A program made the position numbers and the translations under genes. A stretch of 64,000 bases of DNA from assembly GCA_018398815.1 (NCBI GenBank), contig CM031612.1:6247575-6311574 (forward strand). The letters run 5' to 3'. The notes beneath the pieces were generated by a model. It saw only the letters and a program-made list of their open reading frames with translations. It was not told the DNA's origin and did not search any database. This DNA comes from Conus ventricosus (Eukaryota > Mollusca > Gastropoda > Neogastropoda > Conidae). Numbering within the stretch: position 1 is the stretch's first letter; the number at the start of each line of letters is the position of its first letter. Below, in pieces: positions 46,358 through 59,640 of the stretch.

Positions 46358-46526
46358 GTATCGGTCACCACACTTCCTCGGAAACTTTACTTTAACAATA
46401 CTTAATGTAAAGAATGCCAGTGTTTGTATGTAACCAGTGATTCAGTCACCACACTTCCTCGAAACTTAACTTCAACAATACTTACTGTAAAGAATGCCAG
46501 TGTTTGTATGTAACCAGTGATTCAGT
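46358..46526. repeat. ~83-bp tandem duplication
   Basis: Two copies of a unit from TCACCACACTTCCTCGRAAC to GTATGTAACCAGTGATTCAG, nearly identical. Confidence 0.9.
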
Positions 46527-47236
46527 CAGCTCACGAAATATCCATTGGTCTTATTGATTATACAGTGAACAAGAAGGAAAGGACAGAAAGGAAGGAAGCA
46601 GGCGGGCATGCAAGTATGTATGTATGTATGTATGTATGTATGTATGCAAGTATGTTTGTATGTATGTATGTATGTATGTATGTATGTATGCAAGTATGCA
46701 TTATGCATGTCTGTCTGTCTTCTGTCTGTCTGTCTGTCACTACGTTGATGTCGAACCACCTGACTTTCAGCTCAGGAACGAAATACCGATCTTTTCAAGT
46801 GAAATAAGGCTCAGATCGAGCGTCAACAGTTCAACACTTGGAGCCAGTCAAACGGTTCACAACTACGTGTGCAGCTTCATTTCAACGATTTGATGTGTAG
46901 AAATACCAACTAGATTTGAACGGAAACTTGCGTGTGTTTTTTTTAAACAGTATATGTGAAATTTAACTTTGTCAGTCATCTGTCGGAGTTTGGGTTTCCT
47001 TACCAGCTATGAAATGTGCTCCGCGAGAACGTTTGGTATTGATGGATTTTGCTTTCTACACGGCTGGGCAGGAAACAAAATTAACAACAACAATAGCTAC
47101 CATCATCATCATCAACAACAAAAACAACAATACCATCAACAACAACAACAGTACCATCAACAACAACGGTACCATCAGCAAGAACAACACCATCAACACC
47201 ACCAACCAACCAACCAACCAACCTCACTCACTCACT

Positions 47237-47294
<58 letters not shown>

Positions 47295-47347
47295 CTCTCT
47301 CTCTCTCTCTGTCTCACACACACGCACACACTCTCTCTCTCTCTCCT

Positions 47348-47437
<90 letters not shown>

Positions 47438-47480
47438 TGTCATCATTACAACACACACACACACACACACACACACACGG
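46527..47480. repeat. TATG, CTGT, CAA, CA and CT microsatellites with spacers
   Basis: TATG repeats 46613-46700, CTGT repeats 46708-46738, CAA repeats 47083-47205, CA/CT/CA repeats 47237-47478. Unique islands between show no gene. Confidence 0.8.
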
Positions 47481-48154
47481 TAAAAAACAAAAAACAAAAC
47501 AACACGTGGTTTGCATGCACTCAGCTCTACCTTTATTGGTCAGAAAAGGTCAAAGGCTATACATGTGACGGACCATCCCCACAGACAAGACACCCCCCAT
47601 TCTCATCGGCAACAAGCGGCTCTCTGCTCTAGGTACACTGCTCACTCTACTATATAGAAAAAAACACTGCAAAGTCCTCTCCACTACTCGCGGACACAAT
47701 GCGCTGCGCTACCACCGCTCCGTTCAATACAAGGCGGATCCAAAACTTTGGGAATCTACGTTTCTCTATAGACAAAAGTCGCGCACGCCTGTAACACGCG
47801 CACACAAGCGCGTGCGTGCACAGACAGAGTGAACGTGTACACGCTCGCGCATGCCCACACACTTACACACACGCGCACATTAGCTTTAAAAGCACGCATA
47901 TTCATAATCACACCGCATTATCATGTAACACTCGTGTTTAAACATCACAAGTTGTAACTACTAATCCAAAGAGAATTTTCTACAATACGATCTTGCGAAA
48001 GTCACCACCATCGTCATCATCATCATCAACAATAAGAACAATAACAAGAATAAGAACAACAACAGCACGCGCGCGCGCACACACACTGACTGACTGACTG
48101 ACTGAAACCATTTACTGTCAGATTAACATAGTGTTGTACTGACATTTTAAAAAG

Positions 48155-48194
<40 letters not shown>

Positions 48195-49153
48195 CGCAAA
48201 GAACAACCATACAAATCTCAAGGTGGAGGGGAGGGGGGGGGGATAACAACAACCTTTGCCTGCTAGATGAAACGTTGTTCAGACACATGAACTGCTGTTT
48301 GTTGAAAGGGTGTACACCGTTGCGCCGACTGTCTCAAATGCATTCCTGTGCCATTCTAAGACTTTGGGACATTTTAGCCACCCCGCACAGTTCATCATGC
48401 CCAGATTGAAAAAAAAAAGTAGTGAAGTAACGATGATTTCAACGGCGCCTGTTCCGTTGTGACTGGGAGCACACCTGCTGGTCTTTCCACTAGGGGTTGA
48501 TTCAGAGCACACAGCTGCTGCTATTCTTTTTATGAAGAGTTGGAATAGGTGTCGGTCTGTATGTATCATCAACAGGCTTAACAAAACAAGTGGCGATCCG
48601 TGACCCGTCTGCATGCAGCCACGTGTGCACGGTCACAAGTGCATGCGTCCCACAACCACCCCTCTTTCTTTCCACACACACACGCACGCACGCACTCACT
48701 TACTCGCGCACACACACACGCCCCCCCCCCCCCCCCCCCCCCCCACGGTTTTTGCAAGAAGTCAGAGTCGCACTCGTATAACCCACGAAGAGCGGTAACT
48801 TTCATTTAATAAAAGGACTTAAAAAGAAAAAAAAAAAAAAAAGAAAGCTTGAACAGTTTTCACCATCAAATGCCCCCCCCCCCCCCCCCCCCCCAACAAC
48901 AACAACAACAAATTCTTATCTACCAAACACCATTCAGGAAAACATCACGTGCACCTGGTAACAACCAATCTGACACGCGCTACAAAAGAGGGGCAAGAGA
49001 GGCTACCCGATATCGCACCCGAGGGGGGGGGGGGGGGGGGGGTGGGAAGGCGCGGACACGCAGAGTCCAGATTCTGGTGACTATCCGTCCGTCAGAGGAA
49101 ATTACTGTTCGTAGTGCATAGGAGGGAGAGTGGGCAGGGTGGGTGGGGATTAA

Positions 49154-49188
<35 letters not shown>

Positions 49189-49729
49189 GGGGTAGGGCGT
49201 ATGTACACGGGAAAAATGTTCCCTTCTTGATCTCTATCCCTTAAGAACGACAACTTTCACCTTGATTCTGCTGAAGAGTGGTTAGGAAAAAAAGAAAAAA
49301 AAGAAAAAGAAAAAAAAAGAGCTACGTCAGATTATATGTTCAACTCCCGTTTTTAATTTCTCTCTGTCTCTATCTTTCTGTTATCTATTTATCAGTTTAT
49401 CTACCTTTCTGTCTGTCTATTTGTACATCCACTCATCTTTCTGTGTGTCTGTCTGTCAGTCTGCCCGTCTATCATTTTCTCTGTCTGTCCATCTGTCTAT
49501 GTATTCATCTATCTTTCTCTCCGTCTTTTTTGTCTCTTTTTATCTGTCCACCGATCTAATTGTCTATCTATTTATCTAACAACTGACAGACAGATAGGCA
49601 GATCTGTCTGTCTGTCTGTATAATTTTGTGCCAGTTCATCTAATTCTGGAAACTTCCTTCCGACTGGCACCCATCGAGATCTGATTTCACCTGTCTTGTC
49701 GCCTCTCTATTTTCAGTGAGCAAATATGG

Positions 49730-49766
<37 letters not shown>

Positions 49767-50929
49767 CCAGGATACGCACAAAACTTCCATGTGGATTTTA
49801 AAAAAGTGTACAAATATGCAGGATTTTCACTTTAAAAAAAAAAAAAAAGAAAAAAGACCCAGATGCACCACTTGCATTTTGATTTTTTTTTTCCAGCAGA
49901 TACGCGTCTCCCGCCACCACCACCCCCAGCAACGTGATCACGTGACTGGGTCTTGACCGGCAAACGCAAGGTAGGATATTCGCATGCTTTTCTTTTTCTT
50001 TAAAGTCTATAAACTTGCTTCAGCAACATTAAAACCCGACACCACCTGAAAATTGGTAAAAAAAAAAAAAAAAAAAAACCAAATAGCTGAAAGGATCGTT
50101 ATGATGATTTAAGAAAAAAAAAGAAAAAAAAAAAAGAAAAAAAAAAGAAGAATCCGAGCGACAAAACGTTTTGATCGAAGTGAAGATCGAGATTATCCTG
50201 TTGGGCAAATGTCGCCTGTGTGGTAAAGGGAAATCACCCAGCCTGAGCAAGTCATATCGCGTCCACACGCAAGAGTAATCGGTCTTTGATTCTCGTTCCC
50301 ATTCTTGTCTCGAGTTTGATTTTGACAACACAGGTCTGTCTGTTTCTCTCTCTCTCTCTCACACACCCACACACACACACACCACAACACACAACTAACT
50401 ACAGATAAAGAAGTACTACTCGGACACTGCAATATTTGCCGATCCTTTGTGATCAGTAAACAAACTACGGAGGGGGTTTAACGAAAAAAAACAACAACAA
50501 AAAAACTACCCCCACACATAAACACGACACAGTACACACTGTACATGATCACTGCGAAGAGAGCACCTGCTAGGGCATCTGATCACAACAGACTGGTTCC
50601 CCCAGTCAACAAGACTGACCAGGATCTAACAGACATACTGGTCTGCAGAGGTCAATTCAATTGATCAACATGTCGACTAGTCCATTAAAAAAGAAAGGGA
50701 GGATAGGCTGGGGAAAGGGGGGGGGGGGGGGGGGGGGGGGAGGAAGAGAAGGGGGCTGTGGGGTGGTGGAGGTCTGCATTGTCGTTCAAATGGACAGTGT
50801 GACCAAATTTCAGGCCATTCACATCGCCAGAACAGACGAGGTTTAAATAAACCACACACACACAGAATGTCGAGTACAAGCATTGCAATACTTTCATTAA
50901 AAAATGATCGGTACAGGCGAATGTGTACG
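47481..50929. other. Mostly single-copy sequence with poly-C, poly-G and simple repeats
   Basis: Poly-C at 48721-48744 and 48873-48893, poly-G at 49023-49042, 49155-49187 and 50718-50740, CTGT/TATC-like repeats 49360-49620, CA repeats 48155-48190, GA repeats 49732-49763. Open frames are short and unremarkable. I see no gene. Confidence 0.45.
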
Positions 50930-51540
50930 TCATGAATCACAACAACAAAGAAATCTGGCCATTAAAATGGCCAGGAACAGACGAGTCTGTGCGTCATTAA
51001 ACTGGCCAGTGAAAACGGCCGGCCACAGATTGGTCTGTGTATCGTTAAAATGGCCAGGAACGGACAAACACGTATTCATTAAAAAAACAAACAAAAAACG
51101 GAGAAAAGTCGGGAACAGGCAAACCTGTACATAGTTAAAGTGGCCAGAACAGAGAAGTCTGTGTCTCATTCAAACAGCTGAGAAGAAATGTGTAGGTCAT
51201 GAAAGTGGCCAGGAACAGAGAAGTCTGTGTCTCATTCAAACAGCTGAGAAGATATGTGTAGGTCATGAAAGTGGCCAGGAACAGAGAAGTCTGTGTCTCA
51301 TTCAAACAGCTGAGAAGAAATGTGTAGGTCATGAAAGTGGCCAGGAACAGAGAAGTCTGTGTCTCATTCAAACAGCTGAGAAGATATGTTAGGTCATGAA
51401 AGTGGCCAGGAACAGGAAGTCTGTGTCGTTCAAACAGCTGAGAAGAAATGTGTAGGTCATGAAAGTGGCCAGGAGCAGACGTGTCTGTAGCTAATTGAAA
51501 GTCGGGAAGAGGCATCACCGTGGGCATTGAAGTGACCAGG
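50930..51540. repeat. 66-bp minisatellite, ~5 regular copies plus variants
   Basis: Unit GTGGCCAGGAACAGAGAAGT...CTGAGAAGAAATGTGTAGGTCATGAAA, regular from about 51135 to 51480 with 66-bp spacing. The earlier part (50930-51130) holds looser copies with GGCCAGGAACAGACGAGTCT. Confidence 0.9.
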
Positions 51541-53720
51541 AACAGACAGGTCCGAACGTCGCTAAAAGACAGATTTGTATGTGATTAAAATGGTCAGGGA
51601 AAGGACAGACAGGTCTGTAGGTCATTAAAAGGCCAAGAGACAGACAGGTTTGTAGCTAATTAAAGTCAGGAAGAGGCATCACCGTGGGCATTGAAGTGAC
51701 CAGGAACAGACAGGTCCGAACGTCATTAAAAGAAGATTTGTATGATTAAAATGGTCAGGAAAAGGACAGACAGGTCTGTAGGTAATTAAAAAGGCCAGAG
51801 GACAGACAGGTTTGTAGGTCATTAAAATAGTCAGGAAAAAGACAGGTCTGTAGGTCATTAAAATGGTCAGGGAAAAGACAGGTTTGTAGGTCATTAAAAA
51901 TGGAACAGACAGGTCTGTAGATCATTAAAATGGTCAGGAACAGACAGGTCTGTAGGTCTTTGAAATAGGAACAGACAGGTCTGTAGGTCATTAAAATGGT
52001 CAGGAACAGACAGGTCAGTAGGTAATTGAAAAGGTCAGGAACACGGGTCTGTAGGTAATTAAATGGTCAGGAACAGACAGGTCTGTAGGTCATTGAAAAG
52101 GTCAGGAACAGACAGGTCTGTAGGCCATTAAAATGGTCAGGAACAGACAGGTCTGTAGGTCATTAAAATGGTCAGGAACAGACGGTTGTAGGTAATTGAA
52201 AAGGTCAGGAACAGACAGGTCTGTAGGTAATTAAAATGGTCAGGAACAGAGAGGTCTGTAGGTAATTAAAATGGTCAGGAACAGACAGGTCTGTAGGCAA
52301 TTAATATGGTCGGGAACATACAGGTTTGTAGGTAATTAAAAAGGTCAGGAACAGACAGGTTTGAGTGGATCAAGCATTTCGTGGTGAAATTGTGTTTTAT
52401 GCAGTTGTCATAAATATACTATTCTCTGTAGTCATACCAAGTGCTCAAAAGTCATTGAACTTGTGTGTGTGTGTGGTGTTTTGGGGGGGGGGGGGGGGGG
52501 GGGGGGGGGGTGAGAGCAGAAGAAGTGGATTACAGTGTGCACAGAAAGTTTGTTTTTCCTCGGATGTGTATCATTCAGGATTACTTACATCATGTGTATT
52601 CCTCACTGAAGGTAGGATGTTGATAAATATATTGTTTTTTCTATCCAATGGTGTATGTTTCATGCTCCATTTTTCATGATTTTTTAAAAAACTGATGAAA
52701 AATCGTGTGATCTGAGGGACAAACTGGTCCATTTTGGCTGTGACTTGAGTTAAAATAGTCAGGAACGGACAGATCTGTAGGTCATTAAAAATGCCAGGAA
52801 CAGACAAGTTTGTAGATCATGAAAAGGCAAGGAACAGACAGGTCTGTAGGTCATTAAAATGGTCAGGAACAGACAGGTTTGTAGGTCATTAAAATAGTCA
52901 GGAACAGACAGGTCTGTAGGTCATTAAAATGGCCAGGAACAGACAGGTCTGTAGGTAATTGAAATGGTCAGGAACAGACAGGTTTCTAGATCATGAAAAG
53001 GCAAGGAACAGACAGGTCTGTAGGTCATTAAAATAGTCGGAACAGACAGGTCTGTAGGTCATTAAAATGGTCAGGAACAGACACGTCTGTAGGTCACTGA
53101 AAAGGTCAGGAACAGACAGGTTTGTAGGTCATGAAAAGGCAAGGAACAGACAGGTCTGTAGGTCATTAAAATAGTCAGGAACAGACAGGTCTGTAGGTCA
53201 CTGAAAAAGGTCAGGAACAGACAGGTCTGTAGGTCATTAAAATGGTCAGGAACAGACAGGTCTGTAGGTCATTAAAATAGTCAGGAACAGACAGGTCTGT
53301 AGGTCACTGAAAAAGGTCAGGAACAGACAGGTCTGTAGGTCATTAAAATGGTCAGGAACAGACACGTCTGTAGGTCATTAAAATGGTCAGGGAGACAGGT
53401 CTGTAGGTCATTAAAATGGTCAGGAACAGACAGGTCTGTAGGTAATTAGAAAGCTCAGGAACAGACAGGCCTGTACGTTATTAAAAAGGGCAGAAACAGA
53501 CAGGTCTCTAGGTCATTAAAATAGGAACAAACAGGTCTGTAGGTCATTAAAAAGGTCAGGAACAGACAGGTTTGTAGGTCATTAAACTAGTCAGGAACAG
53601 ACAGGTCTATGTCACTGAAAAAGGCCTGGAACAGACAGGTCTGTAGGTCAATAAATAGTCGGGAACAGACAGGTCTGTACGTCATTCAAAAAGGTCAGGA
53701 ACAGGCGGGTCTGTGGGATA
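51541..53720. repeat. 35-bp satellite, ~50 copies, interrupted once
   Basis: Unit AGGAACAGACAGGTCTGTAG followed by GTCATTAAAATGGTC. Copies vary between 30 and 36 bp. The array is broken at 52365-52750 by unrelated DNA. It evidently derives from the same ancestor as the 66-bp array, which shares GGCCAGGAACAGA and GTAGGTCAT. Confidence 0.95.
52365..52750. other. Unique insertion within the 35-bp array
   Basis: About 385 bp of non-repeat sequence containing a GT run and a poly-G run (52480-52510). Repeat units resume on the right side. No coding potential recognised. Confidence 0.6.
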
Positions 53721-53739
53721 GAGGACTCGAAACAGTGTG

Positions 53740-54290
53740 CGTCCCCGACAGGTCTGGAATGGTGGATGCCCTTCACAGTGTGGTCAACACCTGACAGGTC
53801 TGGAATGGTGGATGCCCTTCACAGTGTGGTCAACACCTGACAGGTCTGGAATGGTGGATGCCCTTCACAGTGTGGTCAACACCTGACAGGTCTGGAATGG
53901 TGGATGCCCTTCAGTGTGGTCAACACCCGACAGGTCTGGAATGGTGGATGCCCTTCACAGTGTGGTCAACACCTGACAGGTCTGGAATGGTGGATGCCCT
54001 TCACAGTGTGGTCAACACCTGACAGGTCTGGAATGGTGGATGACCTTCACAGTGTGGTCAACACTGACAGGTCTGGAATGGTGGATGTCCTTCACAGTGT
54101 GGTCAACACCTGACAGGTCTGGAATGGTGGATGTCCTTCACAGTGTGGTCAGCACCTGACAGGTCTGGAATGGTGGATGTCCTTCACAGTGTGGTCAAAC
54201 ACCTGACAGGAATGGTGGATGCCTTCACAGTGTGGTCAACACCTGACAGGTCTGGAATGGTGGATGCCTTCACAGTGTGGTACAACACAC
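53740..54290. repeat. 46-bp minisatellite, ~12 copies
   Basis: Unit ACCTGACAGGTCTGGAATGG followed by TGGATGCCCTTCACAGTGTG and GTCAAC. It shares GACAGGTCTG with the preceding 35-bp array. Confidence 0.95.
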
Positions 54291-54520
54291 CACAGACACT
54301 GTGACTGGCCAGGATCAGACGTGTCTTTTGTTGGTTTAAAAAGGCCTGCAGCTGACTTACTTGAAGTCCTCCGAACAGCCAGGAAGAGAGAGATCTGTCG
54401 GTCATCACCACAGGGTGGAACAGAGTTTAGCAGGTCCTCCAAACGGCCAGGAAGAGAGAGATCTGTCTGTCATGACCACAGGGTGGAACAGAGTTTAGCA
54501 GGTCATCCTAAAGATTAGGA
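54291..54520. repeat. ~69-bp duplication
   Basis: CGGCCAGGAAGAGAGAGATC...CAGAGTTTAGCAGGTC occurs twice, at about 54372-54438 and 54442-54506. Confidence 0.8.
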
Positions 54521-55799
54521 GTGGACACGTTTTCTTTGCAAATCATTTTTCAACGGGGTTTTAACAAGCGTGTGGGCAAGAAAAGTTGCAGGCAAGTTTG
54601 CCCGATTGATATGACCCAGAACAGACACGTTTCAACAGACTGGATGAATATACACGCCACAGCAGACAGAACTGTACACTTTTGAAAACAACGAGGAACA
54701 GGTATGATCGCTGTAAAACTCTAACGACCGTGATTCTACACACCGATCTGTTTTCATATCATGGTCAATGCACATCAGGTGTGCAGATGTGACATTAGTA
54801 AACATGACCTGAACGGTGATGGTTTTATGGGTCAATATAGATGCGAAAAGACTACATACCTCTTGTCTAATTCACGTGCTGAAATACGCATTGCTAATAA
54901 TGTGAACATATCCACGCACACATTCACTCCAGACATATACAGGAGCATGCGCAGAGGTTAGTTAATTGCACATGCTGTTTCCATTCATTTACACACACAC
55001 ACAGCTTTTTTGGCAGACGAAGACAAACATTTAAAGCATGGTGCCCCATCATATAACCCACAATCCCACACATGAAATCCCCCAAAACGAGAAGCATTAC
55101 TATTGCTTCGCCAGTTTAAACACAAATCGTTTTACCAACGTCCAAACTGAAAAACGTAACTTTTCTACAAGTGCCGTCACCATGACATTTGCTGGACTGG
55201 TAACAAATTCCCCGAAGGCGCCCCACGACAGCGGCCGAAGGGAGGCAACTGCTTAACACTGTCACCACATGAACACATTTTCAACATTTCCCGAGGGGGG
55301 AAAGGGGGTTGAACGCCCCTTTCCTGTCATGTATTTTTCAGTGCTAAATGACTCGAGTCCATTATGATATTTTTTTTTGAAGCATGAAAAACAACCACCA
55401 CACACAAAACCGTCTCCGAGAGTTGCTGAGTTTGAAGAAATAGCGAAACGTGAACTGTGTCGCTCGCATCAGCGTGTTGATGATGTGCAGAAACCGCAAA
55501 ACAGCACCCCAACTTCAGCCAGTCTGTCTGTCTGTCTGTTCTTTTGTCTCCACCCCCCACTCGCCCTCTCTGTGTTACCGTGTCACTCTCTCCCCTGTTG
55601 TGTATTTCACTCGCAACAAACACGGACAAGGTAAGAAGGTGTGATTTCTTGTTTACCGTTTACCTCTGTATGACTGCGACGTCACAGTGAAAGCCGAATC
55701 CCATTCGGACCGTTCAAAACCCTCCCAATTGATAAAAAATGCTGGAAAACACAGTGGAAACACTATGAAGACACGGGTCTGGACAGCATGACTTTGAAT
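54521..55799. other. Unclassified single-copy sequence
   Basis: Between minisatellite groups. A donor-like ACAAGGTAAGAAG occurs at 55626-55638, but no supporting exon. No gene recognised. Confidence 0.4.
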
Positions 55800-56740
55800 G
55801 AGACCTGGACAGCACGAGTTTGAAACAGGCTAAATGACATGTCAGAACAGGCTAAATGACATGTCAGAACGGGCTAAATGACATGTCAGAACAGGCTAAA
55901 TGACACATGCCAGAACAGGCTAAATGACATGTCAGAACAGGCTAAATGACATGTCAGAACGGGCTAAATGACACATGTCAGAACAGGCTAAATGACATGT
56001 CAGAACAGGCTAAAATGACATGCCAGAACAGGCTAAATGACATGTCAGAACAGGCTAAAATGACACATGCCAGAACAGGCTAAATGACATGTCAGAACGG
56101 GCTAAATGACACATGTCAGAACAGGCTAAATGACATGTCAGAACAGGCTAAATGACGCATGTCAGAACAGGCTAAATGACACATGTCAGAACAGGCTAAA
56201 TGACATGTCAGAACAGGCTAAATGACACAAGTCTGAACAGGCTAAAATGACATGTCAGAACGGGCTAAATGACACATGCCAGAACAGGCTAAATGACATG
56301 TCAGAACGGGCTAAATGACATGTCAGAACAGGCTAAATGACACATGCCAGAACAGGCTAAATGACATGCCAGAACAGGCTAAATGACATGTCAGAACGGG
56401 CTAAATGACACATGCCAGAACTGGCTAAATGACATGCCAGAGCAGGCTAAATGACATGCCAGAACAGGCTAAATGACATGTCTGAACAGGCTAAATGACA
56501 TGTCTGAACAGGCTAAATGACATGTCTGAACAGGCTAAATGACAAGTCAGAACAGGCTAAATGACAAGTCTGAACAGGCTAAATGTCAGAACAAGCTAAA
56601 TGACACATGTCAGAACAGGCTAAATGACAAGTCAGAACAGGCTAAATGACAAGTCTGAACAGGCTAAATGACACAAGTGGGAACAGGCTAAATGACACAA
56701 GTGGGAACAGGCTAAATGACACAAGTGGGAACAGGTCTAG
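55800..56740. repeat. 22-26-bp minisatellite, ~38 copies
   Basis: Unit GAACAGGCTAAATGACATGT followed by CA, with a longer ACACATG form and, towards the right, GTCTGAACAG and GTGGGAACAG variants. Confidence 0.95.
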
Positions 56741-57470
56741 CGCGGGTTGAGAAAAAGGCCTGGATAGCATAAGCTTGAGTTCCAATAACGCCAGGATAGC
56801 ATGGGTCTGGGATAGCTTGAGTTCCAATAACGCCGGGATAGCATGGGTCTGGATAGCTTGAGTTCAGATAACGCCAGGATAGTATGGGTCTGGATTGCTT
56901 GGGTCTGGATAGCTTGGATCTGGATAGTTGAGTTCCAATAACGATGGGATAGCATGGGTGTGGATAGCTTGAGTTCCAATAACGCCGGGATAGCATGGGT
57001 CTGGATAGCTTGAGTTCCAATAACGCCGGGATAGCATGGGTCTGGATAGCTTGAGTTCCAATAACGCCGGGATAGCATGGGTCTGGATAGCTTGAGTTCC
57101 AATAACGCCGGGATAGCATGGGTCTGGGATAGCTTGAGTTCCAATAACGCCGGGATAGCATGGGTCTGGATAGCTTGAGTTCCAATAACGCCGGGATAGC
57201 ATGGGTCTGGGATAGCTTGAGTTCCAATAACGCCGGGATAGCATGGGTCTGGATAGCTCGAGTTCAAATAACGCGGGGATAGCATGGGTCTGGATAGCTT
57301 GGGTCTGGATAGTTTTGAGTTCCAATAACGCCGGGATAGCTTGAGTTCCAATAACCCCGGGATAGCATGGGTCTGGATAGCTTGAGTTCCAATAACGCCG
57401 GGATAGCATGGGTCTGGATAGTTGAGTTCCAATAACGCCGGGATAGCATGGGTCTGGAGTTGTGGGCAGC
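56741..57470. repeat. 41-bp minisatellite, ~16 copies
   Basis: Unit TGGATAGCTTGAGTTCCAAT followed by AACGCCGGGATAGCATGGGTC. The period is not a multiple of three, yet the minus strand stays open across the array in all three frames, producing frames of up to 442 codons that extend into flanking repeats. Confidence 0.95.
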
Positions 57471-58019
57471 ATGAATCTGGACAGCTTAAGCTTATATCTG
57501 GCCAGGATAGCATGAGTTTGTTTAAAACGGGTTGACTGCGTGAGTCTGGATAGCATGAGTTGTTTAAAACAGATTGATAGCTACATGGATCTGGATTGTC
57601 GTTGGGGCACCCTGATGATCCGGCCACCACTCTCTCCATCCGTCCCTGTCCTCCACCGCTCGCTGAGATTCTGCCAGGCTCATTCCAGTCCACTCTCGGA
57701 TATTGTCTTCCCACCTCTTCCTTTGTCGCGGCTTCCTCCGATTGTTCCTTGATAGTTTGAATTATTAAAAAAAAAGGTGGATAACATGAGTCTGCATAGC
57801 TTGAGTTTAAAACGGGTCTGGATGGCATGAATCTGGATAGCTTGCGTTTTCGAAACAGGTGGGTAGCATTGATGTGGGTAGCATTGATCTGGATAGCTTG
57901 AGTTTGAAACGGGTGGGTAGCATTGCTCTGGATAGCTCGAGTTTGAAACGGGTGGGTAGCATTGATCTGGATAGCTTGAGTTTGAAACGGGACGCTGAAG
58001 CAGGGCTGAACATGGACAT
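57471..58019. repeat. Related degenerate units around GGATAGCTTGAGTTTGAAAC
   Basis: Units of GGTGGGTAGCATTGATCTGG followed by ATAGCTTGAGTTTGAAACG at 57840-57995, flanked by looser copies. A unique island lies at about 57590-57770. Confidence 0.8.
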
Positions 58020-58145
58020 CTTGAGTAGAGAGTAAAATGGAGACTAACACTTTCAGCAGAGTCAAATGGAGACTTAATACTCAGTAGAGAGTAAAATGGA
58101 GACTTAATACTTTCAGTAGAGAGTAAAATGGAGACTAACACTCCA
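58020..58145. repeat. ~33-bp minisatellite, 4 copies
   Basis: Unit AGTAGAGAGTAAAATGGAGA followed by CTAACACTTTC. Confidence 0.85.
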
Positions 58146-58224
58146 GTGTTCCAATCGATCATCAAAAACGATCTAGAACAGATTTTTTGTTTGTGCTGTT
58201 CATTGTAAATCTTTCGCATCATCC

Positions 58225-58430
58225 AAGTCTAGCAGATCATGACGATAGGCTGGCCTCTAAGTCGTTGAAATGCTAGAACACTGACAGCTTACTGTGATAG
58301 TCAGGGATAGGCAGGCTCCAAGTCGTTGACATGCTAGAACACTGACGGACAATTCTCACTGTGACAGTCGGGATAGGCTGGCCTTTAAGTCGTTGAAATG
58401 CTACAACACCGACAGACAGTTCTTCTTGAT
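58225..58430. repeat. ~65-bp minisatellite, 3 copies
   Basis: Units with GGATAGGCTGGCCTCTAAGT followed by CGTTGAAATGCTAGAACACTGACAG, spaced by 60-70 bp. Confidence 0.8.
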
Positions 58431-58524
58431 GTGATTCAGAGTCGTCAGAAACCGGATGGAGGAACGGGACAACCGGCGACAACAAGTGCAAAAAGAGGAG
58501 AAACCGGTGTAGCACGAAAGAGGC

Positions 58525-58870
58525 TTGTGGATCGTTGAAGTCCGACAGCGACAGGCCAACAGGGCGTCAGTCAAAGAGACTTGTGGGTCGTTAAGTCGTC
58601 AGACAGCGACAGGCCAACAGGCGTCGGTCAAAGAGACTTGTGGGTCTTTTAAGTCGTCAGACAGCGACAGGCCATCGGTCGAGAGGGTTGTGGTCGTTAA
58701 GTCGTCAGACAGCGACAGGCCAACAGGGCGTCGGTCAAAGAGACGTGTGTCGTTAAGTCGTCAGACAGCGACAGGCCAACAGGGCGTCGGTCAGAGAGGC
58801 TTGTGGGTCGTCAAGTCGTCGGACAGCGACAGGCCAATAGGGCGTCGGTCAGAGAGGGTCAGGGTGGGAC
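58525..58870. repeat. ~58-bp minisatellite, 6 copies
   Basis: GACAGCGACAGGCCAACAGG occurs at 58543, 58602, 58660, 58708, 58764 and 58822, each followed by GCGTCGGTCAAAGAGACTTG and a TCGTTAAGTCGTC end. Confidence 0.9.
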
Positions 58871-59640
58871 CAGGAAGACTGGTCAATGGTAAGAACAGAA
58901 CAGACGGTGAGTGTGCTGGACAACAAAGGTAAACACACACACACACACGCACGCATTAATCGCACACACGCGCGCGCGCGCAGCCACACACTCGCGACTT
59001 TGGGTCCGGTGTGCGAGTAAGTGCGAGCGCGCGAGTTAGTGAGAGAAAGTGTGTGTGGGAATGGGAGAGAGAGTGTGTGTGTGTGAAAGAGTGTACTAAT
59101 GCGTTCGTGTGCGCGCGTGCGTGCGTACGTACGTGCAAGAGAGTATGTGCAAGAGTGGGTGAGTGTGCGAGAGAGGGTGGGCGGGCGGGCGAGAGAGGGT
59201 GGGCGAGGGCGAGGGTGGGAGGGTGGGCGGGCGAGGGAGGGAGGGTGGGCGGGCGAGAGAGGGTGGGCGAGTGGTGGGTGAGCGAGTGTGCGGAGAGGGT
59301 GGGTGAGCGAGTGTGCGTGGGCGTGTGTGAGGGCGCGCGAATGCGAGTGTGCGCGAGAGATGAGTGGTGTGAGGCAGTGAGTATGCGTGTGTGAAGAGTG
59401 AGTGTAGTGAGTGCGAACGAGTAGTGTGAGTGAGCGAGTGGGAATGAGTGTGCGAGTGTGTGTGCGAGACCGAGTGAGAGTGTTTGGTGTGGGCGAGTGA
59501 TTGTGTGAGGGAGGGTGTATGAGTGAGTGGGAGCGAGTGAGTGCGAGGGTGAGAGTTAGTTTGTGCGCGAGTGATTGCGAGCGTCGTGTGCGAGCGAGTT
59601 GTGCGTCAGAGAGAGAGCACGCGCGTATGTCTACTTCTGA
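58871..59640. repeat. GTGAG/GCGAG-rich low-complexity tract
   Basis: Starts with a CA/CG run, then about 600 bp of GTGAGTGCGAG- and GGGTGGGCGGGC-like sequence with little C outside CG. Confidence 0.8.

Noticed and set aside
54761..54961. EF-hand-like loop DLNGDGFMGQYR
   Set aside because: The twelfth loop position is Arg rather than Glu or Asp, there is no flanking helix pair, and no second hand nearby.
56737..58065. 442-codon minus-strand frame
   Set aside because: It runs through a stop-free 41-bp repeat and adjoining repeats. No domain and no start context.
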